A stretch of 64,000 nucleotides of DNA, taken from Heterodera schachtii. Its lineage: Eukaryota > Nematoda > Chromadorea > Rhabditida > Heteroderidae. Under the pieces are notes generated by a model, which saw only the letters and a list, made by a program, of their open reading frames with translations, was not told where the DNA came from and ran no database searches. The DNA lies in the NCBI GenBank assembly GCA_023374025.1, contig SIJG01000003.1:248001-312000 (forward strand). The letters run 5' to 3'. This document shows, in pieces, positions 28,901-38,806 of the stretch. The stretch's first letter is position 1. Every line of letters starts with the position of its first letter. Position numbers and translations under genes: made by a program.

Positions 28901-29035
28901 CAATGGGCTCAGCTCCGTCAATGGCTTATTCGTGAACATTTAGTTGGTAGTGGAGTTTCTTTGAGTTCTTCAAATGTACCGACGACGTCACTCATTCAAT
29001 GGATTATTGAGAACCAAACTTTTGTTTTGATTTGA
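25954..29035 (+). CDS. patr-1: PAT1 homologue, mRNA decapping activator
   Basis: P-body scaffold that bridges deadenylation and decapping through the Lsm1-7 ring, DDX6 and Dcp2. The N-terminus MDNLVPFFREAAAPDLKVLE carries DEELYDAVNDETFGG, the conserved acidic NDETFG motif. A proline-rich middle region (about 26950-27500; LPPPPFPPLPFFP) follows. Then come DPYAGFMSTKEREWLIKIH, DDYYYTMWKKRN and SLGKPIHSTTSQPRQ, the start of the conserved C-terminal region, and an alpha-helical Pat-C domain (RQKRLRAMLMKIENGALALL, LPTVMLIQKGRVVTYDWLNF, LVQLTLLSLTLAFID). About eight exons with short introns. Ends FVLI at 29035. Confidence 0.9.
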
Positions 29036-29557
29036 TTTTCATAAAGTCGTTATGTCTATTGAAACAGACCAATAATCTCATACAAATGTTTTAGTTAATA
29101 ATTCTATTTTAAAATTGGTCTGTTTCCATTTTAACCGTTCGTGTGTAAGGGGTCGGCCAATCCATCCTCTGTCTGGGGGAGGTTTTAATCTGATAATTAT
29201 GAGTTGTGTTTGTCGGCCCGCCCTTTGCACACTTTGCTTTACACTAAATACTCGTAAGCGTATTAACTCTTTTTGAATGATTTCCATTATCCATATTGTA
29301 CGACATTTTAAATGTCTTATATAGTTATAGTTAATGATTTGTCATGTTCAAGTTTTTGTACAACTTGTAATTATTAATTTTTGGAACTTTTTTTATTCTC
29401 TTCTTCATTTTCATGTTATTTTCTGTTTTGTTTTCTTTCACATAATAATCCTAGTTTTATTATGCCTTTTTCTTTTGAAAATTCAGAAAGTGATTTTCTT
29501 TTTACCTTTCAATTATTGCATTTTATAGCAAAAACAATAATTCTTTTAGCAGTTTGA
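29036..29557. other. 3' flank of PAT1 with a short perfect inverted repeat
   Basis: AT-rich spacer without a gene. Thirteen-base arms GAAACAGACCAAT (29061-29073) and its exact reverse complement (29114-29126) flank a 40-nt loop just after the PAT1 stop. This is a possible mRNA 3'-end hairpin or a transposon relic. Confidence 0.45.
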
Positions 29558-29940
29558 ATGGCTTCTGCGGTTAATCCATTAAAGGCATTTGGACAAATTG
29601 GTGCGCGGCTCGGGATTCGCGAGAAGAAGAACCAATTTGTGCAGAAGGCGTGGCCATATATTGACCCTGGCACGCATTTTGGTTCGTTGTTTCGTAAACA
29701 TATTTGAGATAGGTATTCATTTTTTGACTGTTAGGCAAGAAGAATTTCGGCTATTTGGTCAGTGCTGTTTCGTTTTTGGTTTTCTACGAAATCTCCAGCA
29801 ATATCAAGTCGAAGAAGGCAATAGAGGCGGTGAGATTTTACGATTGTTGCTTATTCTTTGTAATTGTTGAATTTTAGAAACAGAAATTGGAAATGAAGCC
29901 GTACGTTGTTCAGGACGCGATGACGCGCAGCGGAATTTAA
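29558..29940 (+). CDS. Small single-pass membrane protein, function unknown
   Basis: Three short exons: MASAVNPLKAFGQIGARLGI through PGTHF, then GKKNFGYLVSAVSFLVFYEI through SKKAIEA, then KQKLEMKPYVVQDAMTRSGI. Borders are G|GTTCGT..TGTTAG|G and GAG-GCG|GTGAGA..TTTTAG|A, with consistent phase. The product is about 90 residues with a basic N-terminus, one hydrophobic helix (YLVSAVSFLVFYEI) and a charged C-terminal tail, a layout typical of small mitochondrial inner-membrane proteins. I do not recognise the family. A TTTTAG acceptor ends nine bases upstream of the ATG, suggesting trans-splicing. Confidence 0.65.
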
Positions 29941-30363
29941 AGAAACAAATGCGTTCTAATAGGCGGAGAGCAAATGTCTTCGGACTGATAATAGTTTAAA
30001 CTCAGAATTACGTATTTGTTGTAACTGTTTCCAAGAGTAAAGTGATACTTTTTCGTTTTTAATTTCAATTATAAGTTTCTATCAATAAATTATCTTATTG
30101 GTTGGTTCGGGAAAAAATAAATAGTAAAAATTTGATTGAAAATTAAAGTACGCACCGAAAGACAAACGTCGAAAAGAATGAAAATTAATTTTTTAATTTC
30201 TAAATTAAAATACATGATGCCAAACTGAAAATTTTAACTGGCTGTTCGTGGGCCAGCAGGTTCATAAATTTTGTGAGATTAATTTACATGAAACCTTCAA
30301 GAAGGCTTCCTCGCGATAATTTTTTTTGTGATTGGTTAAAATTTTTGGATTATTTTCACAGAA
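29941..30363. other. AT-rich spacer
   Basis: About 420 bp with no coding signal. The block that is duplicated downstream starts near 30354, just before the next ATG. Confidence 0.5.
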
Positions 30364-30894
30364 ATGTTAAACACGAAAGAAATCTCCATAAACAGCACTG
30401 AAGGGTCGGCACACGACCAAGTGAAAGACAACATGCCGTGTAATTATAGTCATGAATTTCTATTATTCTCTGAAAATCATATTTTTGATTTATTGCTAAT
30501 TACGCAGAAGCTTTTTAGGCGAAGCGGCAGAGGCAATTGGCAAGGCGGCCATTCCGCTTCCATGCCCCGAGTCGTTGTTGATGAAGAAACTGACTGTGCA
30601 TCCCGACATGATGGACAATGTGAGGGAATTGGACAACAAATACCTTCGACCTATGGAAGATTCTTATTTTGACAGAATTGGTCAAGGTGTGTTGGAAGTG
30701 AATTGGGCATTCTATACTTATGTGTCAAATCAATGAACATTTTCATTTTCTTAGGGCATAACTTTTTTCTTGCTAAATTCCTACATTCTTGGTATCAAAC
30801 GAACGATTTAAGTTCCGGTGGTTTATATGTAAATGTAAGGAGAGAGCAAATACTGGCATTAAGAAAAAAGTATATGAAAAACTGCTATAATTAA
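30364..30894 (+). CDS. Gene A: short protein of unknown function (intact copy)
   Basis: Three exons with matching phases give about 127 residues. Exon 1 is MLNTKEISINSTEGSAHDQV..NMP, ending at a GTAATT donor. Exon 2, after TTTTTAG, reads EAAEAIGKAAIPLPCPESLL and HPDMMDNVRELDNKYLRPME. Exon 3, after TTTTCTTAG, reads HNFFLAKFLHSWYQTNDLSS and ends YMKNCYN. No transmembrane segment or motif I can name. The coherent charged/hydrophobic pattern and agreeing splice phases argue that it is real. The first two exons are duplicated nearly unchanged at 36047. It could instead be an upstream part of the USP gene, but it ends in its own stop 74 bp before the USP Met. Confidence 0.55.
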
Positions 30895-30967
30895 GAATAA
30901 TTTTTGTTTGTTGTTTTTACATTGGTTGGACGTCTAAAGTGCAATAGAGCCATGAATTGAGTGTTTT

Positions 30968-33100
30968 ATGATTTGTTCTATTAAAGACCAAATTGATCAT
31001 ATTAACGAAAATGCCCAACGTCCTGAACTTCTCGACGAGAATGGCCACCGTTACGTCGGCCTCTTCAACCAAGCGATGACTTGCTACCTCAATTCGCTGA
31101 TTCAAACATTGTACATGACCCCTGAGTTTAGAAATAAAGTTTACAGGTTGTGCTTAATTTTTGCATCCTTTTAAATACGGACTTTGGAATTTCAGTTGGA
31201 AATTCGTCGACACAGCGAGGGATGAGAACAGCAAAAACATTCCTTACCAATTGCAAAGACTGTTCTTGTTGCTGCAGACCAGTGAGAAAGCGTCGCTGGA
31301 GACCAAGGAGTTGACCACCAGTTTCGGATGGGTGTCAAACGAAGCGTTTGAACAGCACGACGTACAGGAACTGTGCCGGATTATGTTCGATGCATTGGAG
31401 CAACGATGGCGCAAAACGGAGAACGGCGAATCGGCTGTCCATAAGCTTTACAAGTGGGTGGGTTTGGCAGAATGCCGGAAATGGCTGTGAATTTTCATTT
31501 TCAGAGGCACTATGGAAGACTATGTGAAATGTTTGCGTTGCAAAAGAGAAAATGTGCGAAAGGACGACTTTTTGGATTTGTCTTTGGCCGTCAGACCGTT
31601 CGGCGCCAGCGAATCGTTTAAATCCATCGTAAAAATTTTAATTCGCAATTGGGAGAAAAATAATGAAACTTCAAAAGGAGGAGGCTTTGAGTGCGTTTAT
31701 TAAACCCGAAATACTCAACGGGAACAACCAATACCAATGCGAAGTGTGCGCATCACCGCAAGACGCTGAGAAGGTTAAATTCGCAACAAAAAAAGGGAAA
31801 AAAACTGCCGTAAAACAATCAGTGAAAAAAGCCATAAATTTTGATTTTCGACAAAATTACATTTTTTGCATTTCTTTTGGACTCCTTCATTTTCAGGGCT
31901 TGCGCATCGTCGAATTTCCGTATTTGTTGACCATTCAATTGAAACGGTTCGACTTTGACTATGCGGCTTTGCACCGCATCAAATTGAATGACAGAGTGAC
32001 ATTTCCCGATTATTTGGACGTCAACGACTTTGTTTATTCGCCTTCGGCGTCGACCCAACCGAAGCCAAGTTACGCAGAAATGGCCAAAAAGTTTTTCGTT
32101 CTAAGAATTTGTAGAAATTGACATGGCTTTTTCAGACCGCCAGAACAGGAACCATCAGTTCACCCATCGACGAATGGACAGTGCACTTCCGCCACAGCGG
32201 ACGAAGTCGCGGCGGACTGTCCGAATGGGGAAGGGCCAAGCGGTGAACATTTTGTCGTTGGACACTTGGCCTAATTTTCTGCGGCGATTCTTACCACCGA
32301 TGGAATTTTTCATTTAGGTCATCGGCTTGTGGACGAGAAAACTCGTTCTGAACACATTGCTCAATTATTGAAGCGTGGCAAATACATTTATGAGTTGTTC
32401 TCCATCATGGTACACCAGGGAAGTGCGTCGGCAGGGCATTATTTTGCTTACATAAAGTAAAGAAAGACCCATTTGCCAAACTGATTGTCTAAATGCTTTT
32501 TTGCCTTAGAAATCTGGACCAGAATAAGTGGTTTTGTTTCAACGATTCGTCCGTCCATGTCGCTTCGCTTGGCGACATTTTCCGAACATTCGGTGGCCAT
32601 GCGAACGGATGGATGAACAATATGAACGGTTCTAAATGCTCATTGTTTCGTGATTTGTTCTCATCGATCCCTTAAAAGCGTATATGTTGATGTACCGACA
32701 AATTGATCACAGCCAAAATGAACATTTCGTCAGGAGCACCGAACTTCCTGAGCATTTGATTCTGCTCAAGGACAAATTGGAGGCGGAGGAGGAAGAACGA
32801 AGTCGACAACGACAGAATGATGAGCAGAATTTCGTGCGGGTGAGGACGCTTTTAAGCATTTTCATGAAAGGAGTTTAAGCAGGAGGAGAACGACCCCAAA
32901 TTCGATTCTGCCGATCTTCCGTTGGTGGAGGGAGCCGGCGATGATTTGCTTGTGGTCGGTGGTGACGATTTGCACATGGATATTTCGCCATGCCCTGGCA
33001 CGCCGCAGGTCGTGTCCCGTTTTTTTATTTGGAACTAAACCATTTTTATTTTCAGATTTCTCCTATGGTCTCTGCTGATGAAGGCGATGGGGACGACTAA
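30968..33100 (+). CDS. USP47-like ubiquitin carboxyl-terminal hydrolase (short form)
   Basis: Cysteine protease that removes ubiquitin. Cys box: [20 protein letters not shown] (about 31050-31115). Then [14 protein letters not shown] [40 protein letters not shown] and [10 protein letters not shown]. Zinc-ribbon cysteines sit in [10 protein letters not shown] and [34 protein letters not shown] and [12 protein letters not shown] are close to USP47. The His box is [13 protein letters not shown] (about 32420-32455), followed by [17 protein letters not shown]. Joins [10 protein letters not shown] and [11 protein letters not shown] keep phase. The protein stops about 100 residues after the catalytic domain in an acidic tail ([23 protein letters not shown]); human USP47 continues for several hundred residues with ubiquitin-like domains, so this is a short form. 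The start at [13 protein letters not shown] is the first in-frame Met. Confidence 0.88.
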
Positions 33101-34432
33101 TTGGACAATTTGCGATTAATTTGTCCCCCCCCCCCTCCATTGCTCTCTCATTAAAGTGCCGTTATCCGAGTAAATATGTCAACTATCATTTTTTGTTGCA
33201 TTGGCAATTGACAGTCTTCCCCCATCTGACTTCCCCTCCCCCCTCCCTTTTCTGTTCTCATCGGCGGACTGTTGCGTTTAATTGCTCTTCAGAATTTTAT
33301 TTTTATTGTGGTTTCTCCACCTGTCATTGAAAAAAAAATTGCAAAAACAGAGTGAATTTGGAGTCCGCTGTTCATTGCCAAAAGCAAAGGAAAAGCGCAA
33401 TCCGATAAAAATTCACAGCCCACGGGGGCAAATGCCAATGCGTCGCCGCGGGTGCGAGTGCCCTTTTGTATTGCTCAAAGATCAGAAATTTGGTGGCGCG
33501 TTTCGGCGTTTCAGCGAGAATTGGAGGCAGAATTCCCTTGTAAAAGCCTTGAAATTTGGATGTTCCGCTTTTGCCCTTTCATTTCGCACCGCTCACTCCC
33601 TCCCGGCGGAAAGTCTGCCCGAAACAGTCGGCCAAACCCGCGTAATGGCCACCGCCCACTTGGAGACGCGTTTTGACCAAGTCGAGCGGATGCATCAGAC
33701 AGACCTCGACCATTCCTGGGCAATTTGGGGAAAGGGGTCAAAAGGCAAAGGGGTGGACGGGCGATTTGCCAATGGCACTATCAATCATTAGCCCCACGGC
33801 AAGTTCAATCACTTGCCATGGCAAATTCAATCACTTGCCAATGGGATAATCTTTCCCAATTCTCCCCACCCACCGGCAGTTCCCCCCGCCACAAATTGGC
33901 GCCCCGCTTCCTTTGCTCGTTCCATATTCTAAATTCTGATAACCATCAAAACTGCTTTTGTTTAGCATTTTAAACTTTTATTTAAATAACCATTGGTAAA
34001 TCACTCAAAATTAAAAAATCTAACAAAAAAAATTTTAATCATAAATATCTATCAAAACATTTCTGAGCAAAGCACTGGCAAAAGATCGACAAACAATGGA
34101 AATAAGAAAAATAAAACAAATTGATTAAATTATATGGACGGTTGTACCTGAATCAAAAAGAGAGAATATGTGCGAGAAATGAGACGAAGAAAACAACAAC
34201 AAAAAAGCGATCGAATGATAAAACAATTTGGGATAGGCAAATTTGGGGGAGAGAGAGAGAAGGCATTCCATTCCGAGGGTCAAATTTGCACAGTCACTGA
34301 TCTCACTATGATAGGTTGGTTCAGTGCACTGCTCCATTTACACCAGCCACGTTCCCGGGGTTGTTGCGAGCCAAGTTAAACCTTAAATAGTGACATGCAC
34401 AACAATGGTATGGAAGGAAAGAATTGCTGCTG
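33101..34432. other. Spacer with short direct repeats
   Basis: The first 270 bp belong to the duplicated block. Beyond 33372 the sequence is unique; frames of up to 169 codons exist but look like composition artefacts. At 33792-33845 a motif of about 22 bp (GGCAARTTCAATCACTTGCC) occurs twice in tandem and starts a third time. No gene recognised. Confidence 0.5.
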
Positions 34433-35432
34433 TTACATTGAGTAGGCTGCCTCCATAGTTATCTCACGCTCAATTTCGAGAAAGTCGGGCAAACGCGGCT
34501 CAGGATCACCAATAGGGCGAGTTGTATATGTCTGAAAAGTTAATCGAGCTATAAAAAATATGTTTACCAATGTTTTTTGTCTGTAAAATATGGCAGTGTT
34601 TAATTACCTCGAGGGTCATCTGCAGCTGTTGCTCGTCGCGCGGCAAATGTAGAGGTGCGATGTAAATGTCCAGATTAAAGTACTGGGAAAGGAAAAACAT
34701 ATTTCTTTTTAGCAATATAGTGACTTTTGATGGTATTCAATTTACCACATTTCCGAAGACAAAACACACACGTTCCTTGTGAATTGATGGACGATTTTTG
34801 TCACGAAGTTCCATGTAGCTCTGATGCCCACGCCAGTCCAACTGCATACGTGTTTCAACCGGTTGGGGAAGTCTTTATATTGGAAAAGGGGATTTTTTTT
34901 TAAACGAAAATTAGTCGAACCTGTAAAGATAAACTTATAGCCCAGGTGTAGCACAAAGGGATTGGGAACTACAGCTTCCATTGTTTTTTGGTAAAACTGC
35001 GCGAAATGATTTAAAAGATAATGTGAAACGAAAATTGTCAAAGAAAAAGTTGACTTAAATTTCATGCTGTAATAAGTCAAATTTACCTGACTCGAACCCA
35101 TCGCATTGAGCGAAACATCTTCTATGGAGAAGTGTTCCTGCTTAATTTGCAAGAAGGCATCGTTGTCATGTCAACGATTTACTTCCATCCAGCGCACCTA
35201 AACTCAATATTTGTTAGCCGAAAATGTATTACCCTAATTTATGTTACATACCCCGGTCCAAAATGATCATTATTTTTTGCGCTTCACTGAGTTCGGCCTG
35301 GCGGAAAGACCTAAAAATGGAAATGAGTTTTGCATTAAAAAATACAGCACATTCTCATTTTGTAGAAGTGCTTTCTGCAAATCTATCTGGAATTGAGCAG
35401 CCTGGTCTCTGCTCAGAAAAAAGGCACGAAAA
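34433..35432 (-). pseudogene. AAA_28 P-loop / CYTH (triphosphate-tunnel) protein, 5'-truncated
   Basis: The family fuses an AAA_28 nucleoside-kinase-like domain to a C-terminal CYTH tunnel domain; its cellular role is poorly known. The C-terminal exons match well: LPQPVETRMQLDWRGHQSY, NRPSIHKERVCFVFGN, YFNLDIYIAPLHLPRDE, LETYTTRPIGDPEPRLPDFL and EIEREITMEAAYSM. Upstream, QFQIDLQKALLQNENV and IILDRGALDGSK resemble the FQ..LL..QIEN and DRGxMD motifs of the kinase half. The Walker A exon (TGGPCGGKS in the family) is not present upstream, where a fold-back repeat begins. The kinase-to-CYTH linker is missing, and the frame between GALDGSK and NDAFLQIKQ is broken. I infer a degraded or truncated gene; an assembly collapse or a distant 5' exon is the alternative. 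Confidence 0.55.
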
Positions 35433-35507
35433 ATGGGAAAAAGGCAGCAAAAATAAACAGTTTGGACAAAATTTAAAACAAATTTTATTAAGGATTTTGA
35501 GGGAACA

Positions 35508-35768
35508 AAACGGGGTAAACCCAACTCATCCATAGCACGATGCGAGTCGTTGTCGTGGCATTTAATGCCACGACCGAGACAGCATAATGATAAAAATGCC
35601 ACGACCGAGACCGCATAATCAAAAATGTCACGGCCAAGACCGCACAATCAAAAAAAAAAATGCCACGACAATGACTCGCATAAGCAGAAAATGCCACGAC
35701 GATGACTCGCAGTGTTATGGATGAGTTGGGTATGGATGAGTTGGGTTTGGATGAGTTGGGGGTGACTC
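35508..35768. repeat. Fold-back element with internal ~33-bp tandem repeats
   Basis: The left arm (about 35517-35562, CCCAACTCATCCAT..GTCGTGGCATT) is the imperfect reverse complement of the right arm (about 35690-35735, ATGCCACGACGATGACTCGC..ATGGATGAGTTGGG). Between them the unit ATGCCACGACCGAGACCGCATAATCAAAA recurs about four times with drift. The right arm ends in a 14-bp motif, GGATGAGTTGGGTT, repeated three times. It sits directly upstream of the truncated AAA_28/CYTH gene. Confidence 0.75.
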
Positions 35769-36046
35769 GAACAAAACACGTACCTAATCAAATTTTTTCC
35801 TAAGTCGGAAAATATTTGGAAAATGGCAAAATATGCAAAAAAAATATGCAGAAAAAGCCAAAATATGCAAATAAAAGTCACGATTTTTATACGCAAACAC
35901 AAAAAAGAAAGTGGTTTTCCTGCTATTTAGAGGATGGAGAAGCCAGGAAAAAAAAATATGCATTTGCATGTTTTTTGCATCCCCTGACTATTACCATTTT
36001 TCTTTTTGATTATTTAATTTTTTTTTTTTGCATATTTTCAACAGAA

Positions 36047-36452
36047 ATGTTAAACACGAAAGAAGTCTCTATAAACAGTACTGAAGGGTCGGCACACGAC
36101 CAAGTGAAAGACAACATGCCGTGTAATTATAGTCATGAATTTCTATTATTCCCTGAAAATCATTTTTTTGATTTATTGCTAATTACGCAGAAGCTTTTTA
36201 GGCGAAGCGGCAGAGGCAATTGGCAAGGCGGCCATTCCGCTTCCATGCCCCGAGTCGTTGTTGATGAAGAAACTGACTGTGCATCCCGACATGATGGACA
36301 ATGTGAGGGAATTGGACAACAAATACCTTCGACCTTTGGAAGATTCTTATTTTGACAGAATTGGTCAAGGTGTGTTGGAAGTGAATTGGGCATTCTATAC
36401 TTATGTGTCAAATCAATGAACATTTTCATTTTCTTAGGGCATAACTTTTTTC
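36047..36452 (+). pseudogene. Gene A, second copy, interrupted by a transposon
   Basis: Exons 1 and 2 are intact (MLNTKEVSINSTEGSAHDQV; HPDMMDNVRELDNKYLRPLE) with a few substitutions. Exon 3 begins HNFF and then runs into the inverted-repeat element at 36453, where a stop follows within two codons. Expression of a truncated product remains possible. Confidence 0.75.
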
Positions 36453-36805
36453 GGTACTAATTGGGTTTGGGTCCTATATTTTGGTCAAAATGTTTTGTTT
36501 GGTTTAAAATTCCTGAAAAACAAGTGCCCGGGGCTTTTCGAGGTCGCTGATCACGAATACGACAATTATTTTGGCATATTCAGAAACCCGAACCCAAATT
36601 TGAACAAATGTCGAAAATTCGAATGAAAAATTTGAATTTTCGACTTTTTGTTTGAATTTAGGTCCGGGATCTAGAAATGATCAAAATGGATGCCATATTC
36701 ATGATCGCGACCTCGAAAAGCCCCGGGTACTTGTTTTTCAGGAATTTTAAACCAAAGAAAAAATTTTGAAAAATTTTGACCAAAATATAGGACCCAATTA
36801 GTACC
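36453..36805. mobile_element. 353-bp inverted-repeat transposon (MITE) with 8-bp target duplication
   Basis: Terminal inverted repeats of about 115 bp start GGTACTAATTGGGT and share CCTATATTTTGGTCAAAAT, GGTTTAAAATTCCTGAAAAA and GGGGCTTTTCGAGGTCGC in inverted order. Flanks are identical 8-mers CTTTTTTC (36445-36452 and 36806-36813). No transposase is encoded, so it is non-autonomous. An 8-bp duplication suggests hAT-type mobilisation, although the termini are not the classical CAGGG. Confidence 0.88.
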
Positions 36806-36813
36806 CTTTTTTC

Positions 36814-37867
36814 GCCGTCGGCGTCGACCCAACCGAAGCCAAGTTACGCAGAAATGGCCAAAAAGTTTTTCGTTCTAAGAATTTGTATAAATTGACATGG
36901 CTTTTTCAGACCGCCAGAACAGGAACCATCAGTTCAGCCATCGACGAATGGACAGTGCACTTCCGCCACAGCGGACGAAGTTGCGGCGGACTGTCCGAGT
37001 GGGGAAGGGCCAAGCGGTGAACATTTTGTCGTTGGACAATTGGCCTAATTTTCTGCGGCGATTTCGATGGAATTTTCCATTTAGGTCATCGGCTTGTGGA
37101 CGAGAAAACTCGTTCTGAACACATTGCTCAATTATTGAAGCGTGGCAAATACATTTACGAGTTGTTCTCCATCATGGTACACCAGGGAAGTGCGTCGGCA
37201 GGGCATTATTTTGCCTACATAAGGTAAAGAAAGACCCATTTGCCAAACTGATTGTCTAACTGCTTTTTTGCCTTAGAAATCTGGACCAGAATAAGTGGTT
37301 TTGTTTCAACGATTCGTCCGTCCATGTCGCTTCGCTTGGCGACATTTTCCGAACATTCGGTGGCCATGCGAACGGATGGATGAACAATATGAACGGTTCT
37401 AAATGCTCATTGTTTCGTGATTTGTTCTCATCGATCCCTTAAAAGCGTATATGTTGATGTACCGACAAATTGATCACAGCCAAAATGAACATTTCGTCAG
37501 GAGCACCGAACTTCCTGAGCATTTGATTCTGCTCAAGGACAAATTGGAGGCGGAGGAGGAAGAACGAAGTCGACAACGACAGAATGATGAGCAGAATTTC
37601 GTGCGGGTGAGGACGCTTTTAAGCATTTTCATGAAAGGAGTTTAAGCAGGAGGAGAACGACCCCAAATTCGATTCTGCCGATCTTCCGTTGGTGGAGGGA
37701 GCCGGCGATGATTTGCTTGTGGTCGGTGGTGACGATTTGCACATGGATATTTCGTCATGCCCTGGCACGCCGCAGGTCGTGTCCCGTTTTTTTATTTGGA
37801 ACTAAACCATTTTTATTTTCAGATTTCTCCTATGGTCTCTGCTGATGAAGGCGATGGGGACGACTAA
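36814..37867 (+). pseudogene. USP47-like gene, second copy lacking the catalytic Cys half
   Basis: It starts within the exon reading [17 protein letters not shown] and then matches copy 1 exon by exon: [25 protein letters not shown], the His box [34 protein letters not shown] and the acidic tail to GDGDD. The Cys box, zinc ribbon and QLKRFDFDY exons are missing, so it cannot be an active protease. The reading frame is otherwise undamaged, implying a recent event. A splice from gene A exon 2 into the next USP exon would be out of the USP frame. Confidence 0.85.
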
Positions 37868-38806
37868 TTGGACAATTTGCGATTAATTTGTCCCCCCCCC
37901 CCCTCCATTGCTCTCTCATTAAAGTGCCGTTATCCGAGTAAATATGTCAACTATCATTTTTTGTTGCATTGGCAATTGACAGTCTTCCCCCATCTGACTT
38001 CCCCTCCCCCCTCCCTTTTCTGTTCTCATCGGCGGACTGTTGCGTTTAATTGCTCTTCAGAATTTTATTTTTATTGTGGTTTCTCCACCTTCATTGAAAA
38101 ACAAAATTTGCAAAAACAGAGTGAATTTGGAGTCCGCTGTTTTCTTCTCCCGGGGGAATGACTGCGCATTTGAAAATGCTTTCCTTCCTTTCGCCTTCCC
38201 TTTAGTGTTCGTTCACCCATTTTTTTGCTTCCACCCTTTGGAATTTGCCTGCCTTTTGTTCCTCGTCTGTCCCCATTAAAGTCAATGCGTTTCCATGGCG
38301 GTTTATTGCCGCTGCGATGGCGCATTTGTCCTCCCGCTGCGTTTTCATTCATTCATTGTTCTCACCTTTAGCCCATTTTTCGCCCTATTTGCACCCCGGG
38401 GTAATTAATTTGGCCAAATGGGGGGGGGGCAGAAAATGGCAAAAAAAAGGGAGGGATGAGTAAAAAGAAGGGACCTTTTGAAACGCTTAGCCAATTTTCA
38501 TTTTTCTTCCATTTGAACAGTTTTTGCTCACCGAACGAATTATGGGGAAGAAGCTTCCCTTGGGGCGGTTGAGTTGGGTTTGAAAAGTGTTCTGTTCTCC
38601 ATTGGGCCGTGAATTCCATTCGTTTTGCCTCGTCTTTAAGAAAACATCGTTTCCTTTCCCTTTTTCGGTGCCTCCCATTGTTTCCTTCCCTTTCCGCTTT
38701 ATTTTGTGACAATTTGTCCGTCCGTCCGTTTGCCATTTGTCCGTTCGTTTGCCATTTATCCGTCCGTTGCCTTTTCCCGTGGGTTTTGTCGCCTTTTCTC
38801 CGTCCG

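Larger units (their letters stand above)
30354..33371 (+). repeat. Segmental duplication, copy 1 (complete)
   Basis: About 3.0 kb carrying gene A, the USP47-like gene and its 3' flank. It reappears at 36042-38141 at an estimated 97-99% identity by eye. Similarity begins at the bases before ACAGAAATGTTAAACACG and ends after GAATTTGGAGTCCGCTGTT. The segment matching 30757-32038 is absent from copy 2. Confidence 0.9.
36042..38141 (+). repeat. Segmental duplication, copy 2 (internally deleted)
   Basis: Second copy of the 30354-33371 block in the same orientation, offset about 5.68 kb at its left end. It holds the first part of gene A, lacks about 1.28 kb (the rest of gene A and the USP Cys-box exons), and carries a transposon at the joint. 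The rest of the USP gene and 3' flank are nearly identical to copy 1. Confidence 0.92.

Noticed and set aside
29137..29250. Possible snRNA or SL RNA gene in the PAT1 3' flank
   Set aside because: No Sm site in the right context, no stable complementary arms, no proximal promoter element recognised.
33282..33791. 169-codon plus-strand frame after the USP gene
   Set aside because: Starts inside the duplicated 3' flank and is not preserved in copy 2; no family match.
35816..36355. 179-codon plus-strand frame spanning the start of duplication copy 2
   Set aside because: It is gene A exon 1 read through its intron, fused by chance to upstream A-rich sequence.
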